DNA of 64,000 nt from JAJFKX01 sp965230265 (GTDB lineage Bacteria > Pseudomonadota > Gammaproteobacteria > Xanthomonadales > Wenzhouxiangellaceae): positions 310,001-374,000 of the forward strand of contig OZ245999.1 of the NCBI GenBank assembly GCA_965230265.1, written 5' to 3'. Shown here piece by piece: positions 34,116-44,000 of this stretch. How positions within the stretch are numbered: the stretch's first letter is position 1; each line of letters begins with the position of its first letter. A model generated the notes under the pieces. That model was not told where the DNA came from and ran no database searches. It saw only the letters and a list, made by a program, of their open reading frames with translations. Position numbers and translations under genes: made by a program.

Positions 34116-36449
34116 TTATGTCCAGTCTTCTGCATCGTCAATATCGCGCAAGCCATCAAATAAGTGTGCCTGTCGGTCGTATTCAAAACGCTGTGCGTCC
34201 ACACTGGCGATGGCTGTCATATTAACAACTCTGCGTACGGTGGCTGATGGTGTCAGAATGTGTGCCGGCATACCTGCGCCCATCAAAATAGGGCCAACAC
34301 TGACACCTTTGGTCAGCAGACGGGCAAAATTAAAAGCAATATGCGCAGCTGCCTGGTCGGGCATGACCAAAAGATTGGCACTGCCTTTGAGCACTGAATT
34401 AGGGAACAGCCGTTCACGGAAATCTTCAGATAGTGCAGCATCTGCCGTCATCTCACCTTCGGCTTCCAAATCCGGGCAGCGGCTGCGCAATATTTGTAAG
34501 GCGCGTTGCATTTTTTGAGAGTCATTGTCGTGATGGCTGCCGAAGGCTGAATGAGACAGCAGTGCCACTTTAGGCTGCAGGCCAAACAGGCGGACTTTTT
34601 CGGCGGCCATTTCGGTCAACTCAGCAATCTGCTCAGCCGTTGGGTCGGGGTTTACATGGGTATCACAAACAAAGAAAGTTCCACCGTCACCTGTTAATAC
34701 ACTTAAAGCACCGACTGTATCCACACCATCACGAACACCCAGAACGTTCATGACATAATGCAATTTACTTTGATATCGTCCTACCAGACCAGTGATCATG
34801 GCATCTGCATCACCGCGTTTGACAGCCAGTGCTGCAATCACGCTTTCGCGTGTGCGTACAATCGACTTGGCTGCTTCCGGGGTTACGCCATGACGCTCCA
34901 TCAACTGATGGTAGGTTTGCCAGTAGTCCTTGTAGCGTGGGTCGGAGTGTGGGTTGATTAACTCAAAATCGCGTCCCGCTTCCAGACGTAATCCAATTCG
35001 CTCGGTGCGCATTTTGACGACTTCGGGACGGCCAATCAGAATGGGAATGGCCAAACTATCGTCAATAATCGTCTGTACAGCGCGTAGTACAGTCTCGTTT
35101 TCACCTTCGGCAAAGATGACTCGACGTGGGTTGGCACGGGCGGCATCAAACACGGGTTTCATCAACAGGCCGGTGCGGAACACAAATTGATTAAGTTGCT
35201 CTCGGTAAGCATCCATGTCATCAATGGGGCGTTCAGCGACATTGCTGTCCATTGCTGCTTGAGCCACAGCCGGTGCCAGGTGCGCCAGTAGGCGCGGGTC
35301 AAAAGGCTGTGGAATTAAATAGTCAGGGCCGAATTGCGGAGTGGTGCCGCCGTAAGCTGCAGCACTGACCTCACTGGCTTCCAGCCGGGTCAGCTCTGCC
35401 AGCGCATGCGCACAGGCCAGTTTCATTTCTTCATTGATCAAGCGGGCGCCGACGTCCAGTGCGCCACGGAATAAATATGGGAAACACAGTACGTTGTTAA
35501 CCTGATTGGGGAAGTCTGATCGACCCGTGGCAATGATGGCATCCGGGCGAGCTTTACGAGCTTCATCCGGCATGATTTCCGGTATCGGATTGGCCAATGC
35601 CAGAATGATGGGTTGCTCGGCCATGGTTTTAACCATTTCCGGTTTTAATACTCCAGGTGCCGATACACCCAGGAAGATATCAGCATCCTTAACGGCTTCG
35701 CCCAGTGTTCGTGCTGGTATATCACGTGCATATTGGGCTTTGCGATCATCCATGTCTTCGTTGCGACCAGTGTGTACAACACCTTCACGGTCACACACAA
35801 TGATATGTTCGCGCTGCATACCCAGGCTAACCAGCAAATCCAGACAGGCCATACCCGCTGCGCCGGCGCCAGAGGCGGTCAGATGCACATCTTGTATTTT
35901 CTTACCGACAATATGCAGGGCGTTGATCACCGCTGCAGCGGTGATGACAGCGGTACCATGTTGATCATCATGGAATACCGGAATCCCCATCCGTTGTTTG
36001 AGCTTTTCTTCAACAACAAAACATTCCGGTGCTTTGATGTCTTCCAGATTGATACCGCCAAAGGTTGGTTCCAGGCTGGCAATAATTTCAACCAGTTTAT
36101 CCGGATCGCGTTCATCGATTTCAATATCAAACACATCGATACCGGCGAACTTGCGAAACAAGACACCTTTACCTTCCATCACTGGCTTGGAAGCCAGTGC
36201 ACCAATGGGCCCCAAACCCAGTACGGCTGTGCCATTGCTGATGACTGCGACCAGGTTTCCCCGGGCTGTCAGGTTGGCGGCTTCTGCGGGGTTCTCATGG
36301 ATGAGCTCTGAGGCTGCAGCAACACCAGGCGAATACGCCATGGCCAGATCTTTCTGAGTGGTTAGTGCTTTGGTGGGTGAGACTCGGATTTTTCCCGGCA
36401 CCGGGTGACGGTGATATTCGAGTGCATCGCGTCGGAGTTTTTCATCCAT
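34116..36449 (-). CDS. maeB: NADP-dependent malic enzyme with phosphotransacetylase-like domain
   Basis: MaeB-type malic enzyme (oxidative decarboxylation of malate to pyruvate, making NADPH). 777 residues. The N-terminal malic domain carries TLTTQKDLAMAYSPGVAAA-like sequence (read as KALTTQKDLAMAYSPGVA), FGGINLEDIKAPECF and FHDDQHGTAVITAAA, and its NAD(P) domain has LTASGAGAAGMACLDLL. From about residue 430 a PTA-like domain (RRVIFAEGENETVLRA ... TKGVSVGPILMGAG) provides regulation, not catalysis, in known homologues. Its product pyruvate is the substrate of the PDH genes that follow. A stable hairpin lies 20 bp upstream of the ATG. Confidence 0.96.
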   Translation of the reverse strand: MDEKLRRDALEYHRHPVPGKIRVSPTKALTTQKDLAMAYSPGVAAASELIHENPAEAANLTARGNLVAVISNGTAVLGLGPIGALASKPVMEGKGVLFRKFAGIDVFDIEIDERDPDKLVEIIASLEPTFGGINLEDIKAPECFVVEEKLKQRMGIPVFHDDQHGTAVITAAAVINALHIVGKKIQDVHLTASGAGAAGMACLDLLVSLGMQREHIIVCDREGVVHTGRNEDMDDRKAQYARDIPARTLGEAVKDADIFLGVSAPGVLKPEMVKTMAEQPIILALANPIPEIMPDEARKARPDAIIATGRSDFPNQVNNVLCFPYLFRGALDVGARLINEEMKLACAHALAELTRLEASEVSAAAYGGTTPQFGPDYLIPQPFDPRLLAHLAPAVAQAAMDSNVAERPIDDMDAYREQLNQFVFRTGLLMKPVFDAARANPRRVIFAEGENETVLRAVQTIIDDSLAIPILIGRPEVVKMRTERIGLRLEAGRDFELINPHSDPRYKDYWQTYHQLMERHGVTPEAAKSIVRTRESVIAALAVKRGDADAMITGLVGRYQSKLHYVMNVLGVRDGVDTVGALSVLTGDGGTFFVCDTHVNPDPTAEQIAELTEMAAEKVRLFGLQPKVALLSHSAFGSHHDNDSQKMQRALQILRSRCPDLEAEGEMTADAALSEDFRERLFPNSVLKGSANLLVMPDQAAAHIAFNFARLLTKGVSVGPILMGAGMPAHILTPSATVRRVVNMTAIASVDAQRFEYDRQAHLFDGLRDIDDAEDWT

Positions 36450-36468
36450 GGAATATATCCAGTGTCTG

Positions 36469-36488
36469 GCGACTGCTATTGCAGTCGC
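36469..36488. other. Hairpin in the maeB leader
   Basis: Perfect 8-bp stem GCGACTGC/GCAGTCGC with a TATT loop, 20 bp upstream of the maeB start and 54 bp after the upstream aldolase stops. It has no T-run on the coding strand, so it is not a standard terminator. It could be an mRNA processing or stability element between fba and maeB. Confidence 0.4.
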
Positions 36489-36542
36489 AGCTATTGAAAA
36501 ATGAGGTTGTCAGTATCAACAGACGGTATCTACTGAATGTGC

Positions 36543-37556
36543 TTATTGTTCCTGACCAGGGTCGTATTCACCCTTGGCCGCTAAACCATTCATTTTGGCA
36601 CGATGGGCCAAGGCCTGTTGAGCAGGTTGTTTGTCACCGCGGTTGCTGGCCCAGGCTTTGAGTGCTTCAGATTGCAGCGCCCGGCCATAGGAAAAACTCA
36701 GTGGCCAGGCAAACTCACCCATGCGATTCATGGCATCCAGGTGCGCGGTGGCTTCCAGGTCACTTTGACCGCCTGACAAAAATACGATACCAGCAACTGA
36801 TGCAGGTACTGCATTAAGCAGGCAATGCAATGTGGCCTGTGCAACCTCATCAACATCGGCACGTTCTTCGCATTCGCTGCCGGAGATGACCATAGAAGCT
36901 TTGAGCACTGTGCCTTCCAGTATGACATCCTGCTCATACAATTGAGCGAACAAACTGCGCAAAGTGGCTTCAGTCACTTCAAAGCAATCATCCAGGTCGT
37001 GGGCACCATCCATCAGCACTTCCGGTTCGACAATCGGTACCAGTCCGGCTTCCTGGCACAGCGCTGCGTAACGGGCCAGGGCATGTGCATTGGCTTCGAT
37101 ACAGGCTGAACTGGGGATACCCTCACCAATCGTAATGACTGCTCGCCATTTGGCAAAGCGTGCACCGAGCTCATAGTACTCGTGTAAGCGTTCACGCAAG
37201 CCATCCAGACCTTCGGTGACTTTTTCACCACTGTGACCGGCCAAAGCCTTGGCGCCGGTATCGACCTTGATGCCAGGAATAATGCCCTGTTGTTGCATGA
37301 TTTCGATCAGCGATTGGCCATCAGGTGTGGATTGGCGCAAGGTTTCATCGTACAAAATAGCGCCGGAGATATGCTCACCAAGATTGGGTGTGGTCAGTAA
37401 TGTACTGCGGTAATCACAACGGTTGGGTTCCGTGGATTCGACATTAACACTGGCAAAGCGTTTACCGATTGTGCCTGTGCTTTCATCAATAGCCAAAATG
37501 CCTTTACCCGGTGCGACCATCGCCTGGGCGGTTGTTACCAGCTCTGAAATGTCCAT
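36543..37556 (-). CDS. Fructose-bisphosphate aldolase class I
   Basis: Schiff-base aldolase interconverting fructose-1,6-bisphosphate with DHAP and glyceraldehyde-3-phosphate. The 337-residue sequence has the eukaryotic-type landmarks GKGILAIDESTGTIGKRFA (about residues 18-36), GAILYDETLRQ, GIKVDTGAKAL, the Lys region AKWRAVITIGEG, VPIVEPEVLMDG, the catalytic Lys in VLKASMVISG, and VFLSGGQSDLEATAHL. I chose the ATG at 37556, preceded by AGGAGACC. An ATG at 37625 would add 23 unconserved residues. Class I aldolase in place of the class II enzyme usual in enterics fits Xanthomonas/marine gammaproteobacterial relatives. It is upstream of maeB on the same strand. Confidence 0.94.
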   Translation of the reverse strand: MDISELVTTAQAMVAPGKGILAIDESTGTIGKRFASVNVESTEPNRCDYRSTLLTTPNLGEHISGAILYDETLRQSTPDGQSLIEIMQQQGIIPGIKVDTGAKALAGHSGEKVTEGLDGLRERLHEYYELGARFAKWRAVITIGEGIPSSACIEANAHALARYAALCQEAGLVPIVEPEVLMDGAHDLDDCFEVTEATLRSLFAQLYEQDVILEGTVLKASMVISGSECEERADVDEVAQATLHCLLNAVPASVAGIVFLSGGQSDLEATAHLDAMNRMGEFAWPLSFSYGRALQSEALKAWASNRGDKQPAQQALAHRAKMNGLAAKGEYDPGQEQ

Positions 37557-38035
37557 ACCTTGCGGTCTCCTGCAGCAGTTTTTTGATAGCCAACTATTGT
37601 AACGGGTTGAGGGGTGTAATGGCACTCTAAAATGGGTTGAATCAAGACTTAAGTATTTTGTTGGTTTGCCAGGCCAAAAAGTATTCGTTATGGGGAAACA
37701 GGGATTTGATCATTTTCACCTTACTTTTCGCTTCTTAGTAAGCTGTTGGTCCCTAAAAACATAGCTGGATCAAACCAAACTTTCCCTCATGTGCCCAACC
37801 TATTGACCGATAGCCCTTTTAAAGGGTTTAACTTCCAACATGTTCGGTTCAAATCAGCAAACTGAACCATGCAGTGTTGCATGACTCGAATACAGTTGGT
37901 CTCGGATAATCATTCGGGTCGGTGCAAATTAAAGCCTTTTAAGATTATTGGTTTTGGTTAATGTAGTTTATATAATCTTTTGTGCTTGATTTGGGTGTAT
38001 TGATTTAAGCCACAGCGTTAGGGCAAAAACAGTAG
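37557..38035. other. Divergent intergenic region fba / CadC-like regulator
   Basis: About 480 bp with no supported gene. It contains short palindromes: CCCTTTTAAAGGG (37814-37826) and GGTTCA-N11-TGAACC (37846-37868). TTTATATAATCTTTT at 37967-37981 partly resembles the AT-rich element found around the secreted-protein genes further right. Both divergent promoters are expected here. Confidence 0.4.
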
Positions 38036-40177
38036 ATGCAACGAGAAGATGACTTTCAAGTCAGATCATGGATTGTAGTACCAGCGAGCCTACGGATCAC
38101 TAAAAACGAACAGGTCGTTAAGCTAGAGCCTTTGGCGATGGCTGTATTGGTCTATTTGGCAAAAAATGCCGGGCAGACTATTGGCCGTGAAGAACTGAGC
38201 CGGGAAGTCTGGCAGCGTAATCTGGTTACTGACCAGGCAATCAATCGTATCGTTGCGGGTTTGCGTAAGTTACTGGGTGATGATGTCAGTCAGCCACGTT
38301 ATATTGAAACGATACCTAAACGAGGCTATCGGCTTATTGCGCCAGTTACATTTTTAACACCCCAAAACTCATCAACAACCAAAACCTCTAAAACTGATAC
38401 AGCAAGCGATCACCCGAACTCTCGTAAAAGATTATATCTATGGGGAGCGTTTACAAGTCTAGTGGTGATTTTTTGGGTTGCTGGCATTATCCGAAATAAC
38501 AGTGCCATGGATAACCAAGGTGCTGAACGTGATTCACAGTTTCGAGCATCTCCAGCCATCCGCGAAATCAAACGTGCGACCATATTGCTTGGCAATGAGT
38601 CTGAACCGGACTTTTCGCCTGATGGGCGCTACTTGGTTTATAAACATCGAGCGCCAGGAAGCGATTATTGGCAAATAACGGTGACTGATTTATATACCAA
38701 CCGCAATATTCATTTGACGGATACAGAGCACCATAACCGCGAGCCCAGATGGTCGCCTTCCGGTGAATGGCTGGTTTTTCATCGATACAACGAAAACGAA
38801 TGCGGCATTCACCGTATCCACGTAGGTGGTGTTGTTACTGCATTGCCGATCAGTGAAAAAATAATCAGCTGTCACCTGACCAGCTTAAGGGTCAGTATGG
38901 CCTGGGGCCCTGATGAACAGTTTTTATACTATACCGACAGCGGATCAAATACGTCGCCATATCAAATCCATCGCTATGAATTTGGTAGTGGCAAAATTCA
39001 AGTGCTATCAGAACCGCCGACAGGAGGTCGTGGGGATTACCTGATTCGAACATCACATACTGGAGAGCACTTGTTGGTGTTGCGCAATCAACGCTGGTCG
39101 GACACTGATATTTTAATCTATCATTTTGAGACCGCACAATTTGAACATGTTGATAGTGTTTTGGAGGTATTGCTTTCTGCAGACTGGGGAGCAAACGATA
39201 CAGATTTATTGTTGGGTAAATTAACCGGTAAACTTGAATCGCTAAACTTAACAAGCCTAGTTCGCAAACCCATCTATCATAGTGCTAATTCGCTCTATTC
39301 ACCGACTAGCGTGCCAAACGCTATGGATATCGCATTTGTTCAGGGGAGTGACACAGTTACTAATATTTATGAAGTAACCCTGGATAATAGTGACCAGGTT
39401 ATACGATCTGACGTTTTAATTGAATCATCGAGTCAGGATACACTCCCAACCTATGCGAACCATAGCGACAAAATGGTTTTTATATCCGATCGCTCAGGAA
39501 TACCACAAATCTGGTTGCGTGAGGAAAATGAAAGCCTGCAGCAACTGACATACCTGGAAGAAGTGCGTAGCATAGGCTTGCATTGGTCGCCTGATGATAA
39601 GTATTTGATATTTGAAAGTATGGCTGGGTTATATTTAACTGATTTTACTAATCGCACGACTACCCGGCTGACTGATGAAGATGAATTAGCATATAACCCT
39701 TCGTGGTCTGCAGATAGTCAGTCGGTAATTTATGCTGCTGAAAAATCGGGTGATTGGCAGCTATCGCGTTTGGATATTAGCAGTGGGCAACGTCATCAGA
39801 TTACAACAAATGGTGGTTACTGCTCGGTTAGTGATACCACAGGTCGGTTTTTGTATTTACTTAAATACGATGAGCCTGGTATTTGGAGATTTGACCTAAG
39901 CTCTAATCAGGAAACTCTTATCATTAAAGATGATTTGGTCGGTTTATGCTTGTCTTTGAATACACGAAAAAATCTGCTTTATTACTCTATCAACGATACA
40001 GAAAATCGACCTGTTATGGTTTGGGATTCCCAAACCGGCCAGTCAACCCGCTTGATCCAGCGCAATTCACTGGCACGTTATCATTTTTCAGTATCCAATG
40101 ATAATGAGCGTATTGCCTATGCGACTAGAACACAGTCGGAGTCAGCGATTGCTATCCTCCGACATCAAAATCATTAA
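38036..40177 (+). CDS. CadC-like membrane transcriptional regulator with beta-propeller sensor
   Basis: A 713-residue one-component membrane regulator. Residues 10-105 form an OmpR/CadC-type winged helix (LAKNAGQTIGREELSREVW, INRIVAGLRKLLGDD, YIETIPKRGYRLIAPV). A single transmembrane helix follows at about 133-152. The remaining 550 residues are a TolB/PD40-like beta-propeller in the periplasm, with repeated units such as FSPDGRYLVYK, WSPSGEWLVFH, WSPDDKYLIFE and WSADSQSVIYA. In CadC relatives the periplasmic part senses the signal and the cytoplasmic wing binds DNA without phosphorylation. It lies at the left end of the secreted-protein region, which shares AT-rich repeats, making those genes plausible targets. 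That is inference. Confidence 0.9.
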   Translation: MQREDDFQVRSWIVVPASLRITKNEQVVKLEPLAMAVLVYLAKNAGQTIGREELSREVWQRNLVTDQAINRIVAGLRKLLGDDVSQPRYIETIPKRGYRLIAPVTFLTPQNSSTTKTSKTDTASDHPNSRKRLYLWGAFTSLVVIFWVAGIIRNNSAMDNQGAERDSQFRASPAIREIKRATILLGNESEPDFSPDGRYLVYKHRAPGSDYWQITVTDLYTNRNIHLTDTEHHNREPRWSPSGEWLVFHRYNENECGIHRIHVGGVVTALPISEKIISCHLTSLRVSMAWGPDEQFLYYTDSGSNTSPYQIHRYEFGSGKIQVLSEPPTGGRGDYLIRTSHTGEHLLVLRNQRWSDTDILIYHFETAQFEHVDSVLEVLLSADWGANDTDLLLGKLTGKLESLNLTSLVRKPIYHSANSLYSPTSVPNAMDIAFVQGSDTVTNIYEVTLDNSDQVIRSDVLIESSSQDTLPTYANHSDKMVFISDRSGIPQIWLREENESLQQLTYLEEVRSIGLHWSPDDKYLIFESMAGLYLTDFTNRTTTRLTDEDELAYNPSWSADSQSVIYAAEKSGDWQLSRLDISSGQRHQITTNGGYCSVSDTTGRFLYLLKYDEPGIWRFDLSSNQETLIIKDDLVGLCLSLNTRKNLLYYSINDTENRPVMVWDSQTGQSTRLIQRNSLARYHFSVSNDNERIAYATRTQSESAIAILRHQNH

Positions 40178-40217
40178 CATATTTATGAATAATCTAAATC
40201 GTAGATAGGCGGTATTC

Positions 40218-40481
40218 TTAATCGCCTCCATCATCTCCTATATCGTCAGGGGTTCCGCTGGCGTTATCATCACCACAGTTTGGAAAGGTCGGACACCGTT
40301 CTCCATCTTCATCAGGGCAGAGTAACGGGAAGATTCCACATAGAAGGTCAGTGTCGACATCATGATCATGATCTTCACCAGTGTCATGCGCGAAGCCGAG
40401 AGTAGATAAACTCAAGCATAGTAACCCGCAGGCAAGTGATTGGGTCAGCGTTAGTCGTAGTGTTTTAAAGTTTTGGGGCAT
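40218..40481 (-). CDS. Small secreted acidic Cys-containing protein
   Basis: An 87-residue protein I do not recognise. The ATG at 40481 follows AGGAAAAAGAGA. A longer reading to 40574 lacks a comparable site and would bury the signal peptide. Residues 1-31 form a signal peptide (basic start, LTLTQSLACGLLCLSLSTLGFA). The mature part is only about 56 residues and highly acidic: HDTGEDHDHDVDTD, then the Cys pair LLCGIFPLLC, PDEDGERCPTFPNCG and an Asp/Gly tail. Four Cys suggest disulfides, and the Asp/His richness suggests metal binding. It is convergent with the CadC-like regulator, 40 bp away. Its Cys/hydrophobic/Cys/acidic motif recurs in the RHS C-terminus and in the secreted protein at 46668. 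Confidence 0.7.
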   Translation of the reverse strand: MPQNFKTLRLTLTQSLACGLLCLSLSTLGFAHDTGEDHDHDVDTDLLCGIFPLLCPDEDGERCPTFPNCGDDNASGTPDDIGDDGGD

Positions 40482-40602
40482 TCTCTTTTTCCTGTTGGTG
40501 GTTACTTTCGATTGGTTTAGGTTAAGCCCTGCCTGGCGATATGCTAAGTGCTGTCCCTGATTGGCGATTAACATTACATAAATATGATTGGTTTAGTAAA
40601 GG

Positions 40603-40663
40603 TACGGGTCGATATTTTTATATGATTTTTATATGATAATCTTAATTATCAATCAGTTATAAA
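40603..40663. repeat. AT-rich element, copy A
   Basis: TTTTTATATGAT occurs twice, at 40615-40626 and 40626-40637, in an 11-bp register (about one helical turn), followed by an AT-rich tail ATTATCAAT and TTATAA. A matching block of similar length lies at 46093-46152. The element is about 120 bp upstream of the small secreted-protein gene. It could be a regulator-binding site or a promoter. Confidence 0.6.
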
Positions 40664-41038
40664 CTGACTGGTTGGAAAAAATTTCTTCCTTAAATCTATT
40701 GATTCTTAACATGTCGGAGCTAATGTTTCTGAAAATCAGCAAGCAATAAGATGCTTTTTTGTTGTCAATCACCATTTGCTAAGTAGCTGGCGTAAGAAAA
40801 AATAGTATAGGATCATCTTAATTGAATGATTTCTAGTGAGGGTGATATAACGTACGTCACTGATCGGGAAGTGTTTTGTTATTGCTATCAGTTAGTTACT
40901 GTTAAACTACTTTGGTGGTACTGGTTTAACACCCTTTACGTTGTGTTGAGTTGTGTTTTTTGGTGATCTCCTAGCAATAATGACTCATGCTATAGGGGCT
41001 TAAACTACTGGCTGGGTGGGGCTAGTTCAGCGCTTAAA
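40664..41038. other. Noncoding region upstream of the small secreted gene
   Basis: About 375 bp, visibly AT-rich, between the AT element and the RHS terminator. I see no ORF with a ribosome site, no RNA fold and no repeat that I can support here. Confidence 0.5.
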
Positions 41039-41062
41039 ACACCCATCACGAATGATGGGTGT
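41039..41062 (-). terminator. Terminator of the RHS gene
   Basis: Perfect 10-bp stem ACACCCATCA/TGATGGGTGT with a 4-base loop, followed on the minus strand by TTTTAAG. It lies 23 bp beyond the RHS stop codon. Confidence 0.85.
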
Positions 41063-41085
41063 CTAAGTCTATTTCTTTACCGTCT

Positions 41086-44000
41086 TTATTTAACAATATT
41101 AAACGGTGAGCCGCGGGACGAGCCAAGTGAAAAACACCTTTTATTATTTGTTGTGTTAATGCTCGAACCAGCAATACCTGCGCCTATTGAAATTTCATTG
41201 CTGAAATTGATTCCACATTCATCAACTTCACAACAACATTCAAAACCAAGGCCTGCTTCAGGTAGCATTAACTCATCAAAATCGCCTGTTCCAAAATTCA
41301 TATTGCCTGCAAAAAAACTATTAGGGTCTAATGTTTCAATATCAAACATAAAAAAGGACGAGCTTATTCCACATGTGCAATTTCTGGCAGTAAAGCTCAG
41401 ATCATCAAGGCCAAGATTTGCATCATCCCCTCCTGGGCTAGGTTCTGGTGCAGATGAGCACAAAATGCCGAGGCGAAAGCAAAGGAAATTCACTATAGGG
41501 TCGCCAGCAAAACCAGGGTTGAAGTCATCACTCAAGCCTAAACTATCAATACCTGTTAAAGGTTTATTACTGACATAACTATAAGTATTAAGCCCACCTT
41601 CCAAACCAATCGGGTCACTCTGTAAATACCGACCAGTACTTGGGTCATAATCTCTAAAGTAGTTATAGTGAAGCCCAGTTTCCCAATCAAAATACTGGCC
41701 TGGGAAACGTAAATTCAACACAAACTGTTGGTTATCACCATCTGGATTCTGATCTGGTGCGCTATTACCAAATGGCTGCTGTAAACTTTCCCATTGCCAT
41801 ACCGTGGTTCCAGCAGCATTTACGACTTGGTGTGGTGTCCCTAAGTGATCGGTAATAATGCTATGCAAATTGCCTTGATCATTGACTCCTACAGGTAAGC
41901 TATCTAACCAATAATATTCCTTGCGCACATTGCCTTGCTCATCATATTCACCCAACAGGCGGCCATTTTCATCGTAAATAAACAACGTGGTGGTTTCTAT
42001 CGATACACCTGGTCCAATGGCAGTGGTCTTTTTGTATACACGTTCCCCGCGACCATTGTGTCTGTATTGGGCGGTAGTAAAGCCAGAAAAAACACCGATT
42101 AAACGCTGATTGGGTCCATAGCTGAATGTACCACCGCCAGAGATTCTATTGCCCATAGCATCGTATTGATAGTTAACTTGTGACGAGCCAATCAATTGGT
42201 TGTTAGTGGGGTTGACGTTATAGATTTGGCCATCCTGATTGGTCAAATTGCCATTGGCATCATAATCACGTGTACCTGCTGCCTGGCCTGGGGGGCTTTC
42301 AACCAGCTCTAATCGACCCAGGTTGTCATAACCGTATGACCATGCCCCACCTGGTGTTGCATTGATATTGGTGATTTCACCTGCAGCATTGGTCACATAA
42401 CTGCGGTTCAAATTACCGCTAAAGCCTGTTGGGTCATAATCTAGGTTATATGATCGGGTTTGAATGCCTGCCTGGGCATAAGTAATGCTGCTGATTGGGC
42501 CGAATGGTAAGTAGCTGGCGCTGGTAATCAGTGGTGTGTCAGTAGTAGAACCCCCTCCGAACTTGAAGTCACCTGGAGGTATTGCACCAGCATCACTGAT
42601 GTCCATACTGGTAATCTGGCTGGCAGGGTTGTACCCATAGGTAATCGTTTTGCCACTTGGGTAAGTGATTTTTTCTAACAAACCTGCAGTATCATACTGA
42701 TAGTTAATCGTTAAGCTGATCCCATCTGTGGTTTGAGTTTTAGCGCTAACCCGACCAGCATCGTCATAGCTCCAGCTGGTGCTGCCTCTGAGGTCAGACG
42801 TGCTGCATAACCGCCCTTTACCAAATGCACAGTTGTCATAAGTAAATGTGACGTTATAAAGAACACTGCTAGCAGGATAGGTAATACTGGTGAGACGATT
42901 GAGTGCATCGTAGCTATAATTGGCAACCACGCCACGGGCATCGGTTTGCTCAATACGATTACCAGCTTCATCATATCCATATAAGGTAATGCCAGTATCC
43001 GGGCTGTCTAACTCTTTCAGGTTATCCAAACCATCATAGGTATAGTTGGTGATATGGCCCAATGGGTCGGTAACCGTTATCAGGTTATTGCGACCATCAT
43101 AGTTGTAGAGTGTTTCGTTGGTGTCGGCATCGATGATTTTTTTCAATCGATCCAAAGCATCGTATTCAAAGCCGGTGCCACGATTCACAGGGTCAAGCAG
43201 GCTGGTGTTATTGCCGTTGTTGTCATAGCTGTAATCACTACCATTAACACCGCCACTGTCAAGTAAATCTTCCAAACGGCCCAGTTGATCATAGACACGA
43301 GTTAGCTTGTATCTCAGGGTATTGCTGTCATCAAAGTTTTGTTCAATTGTACGATTACCCGCATTGTCTAATGTATATTCAATACGGTTGCCTAATGTAT
43401 CTTCAACTCCCGTTAAACGATGAGCAGCATCATAGGAGTATTCAATAAAACTGCCATCGGGCTGGGTGATCCTAGTTAGATTACCGACATTATCATAGTG
43501 GTAAACCGTGATTTCATTGGAAACTGTACTGGATGTCAGCCAACCGCGAGGATGGTAGGTCAGGGTCGTCACGACATTGTTGACATCTTCGATACGCAAT
43601 GGCCGACCGGCATAATCGTATTCTAAAAACTCTATGACCTGACCGATGGCATTGGTGATGGTTTTTAAATCACCAGTGCGGTATTCAAAGTTGGCATGAT
43701 CATTGGTGTAATAATCATAAGTGGTAATATCTGATACATCTACACGAGGACCATTGATGGTTGCTATACGTCCCAATAATGCCGGCTGAGAGGCACTTTC
43801 ATGGTAGGTGTAGGTGGTCCTGCGAATAGCACCGCTGGCTGAGTCTGTTACCGTCCGCGTTAACACTTGCCCGCGCGTGTTGTAGGTATAGCTAACCGTT
43901 TGACCTGGGTAAGTCATTTGGCTGGGGCGGTTATAGGCATTGTTCCAAGAGGTGGTTGTTGTGACCGCCTCTGGGGTTCCACTGCCTTCTGTACGGCTGA

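Noticed and set aside
35733..36311. 192-codon ORF antisense to maeB
   Set aside because: Lies wholly opposite a strongly conserved gene and has no family features; it is a reading-frame shadow.
41153..41578. 141-codon ORF antisense to the RHS tail, considered as an immunity gene
   Set aside because: It is on the opposite strand within the RHS coding sequence, has no ribosome site, and its Ser/Pro/Lys composition looks like a shadow.
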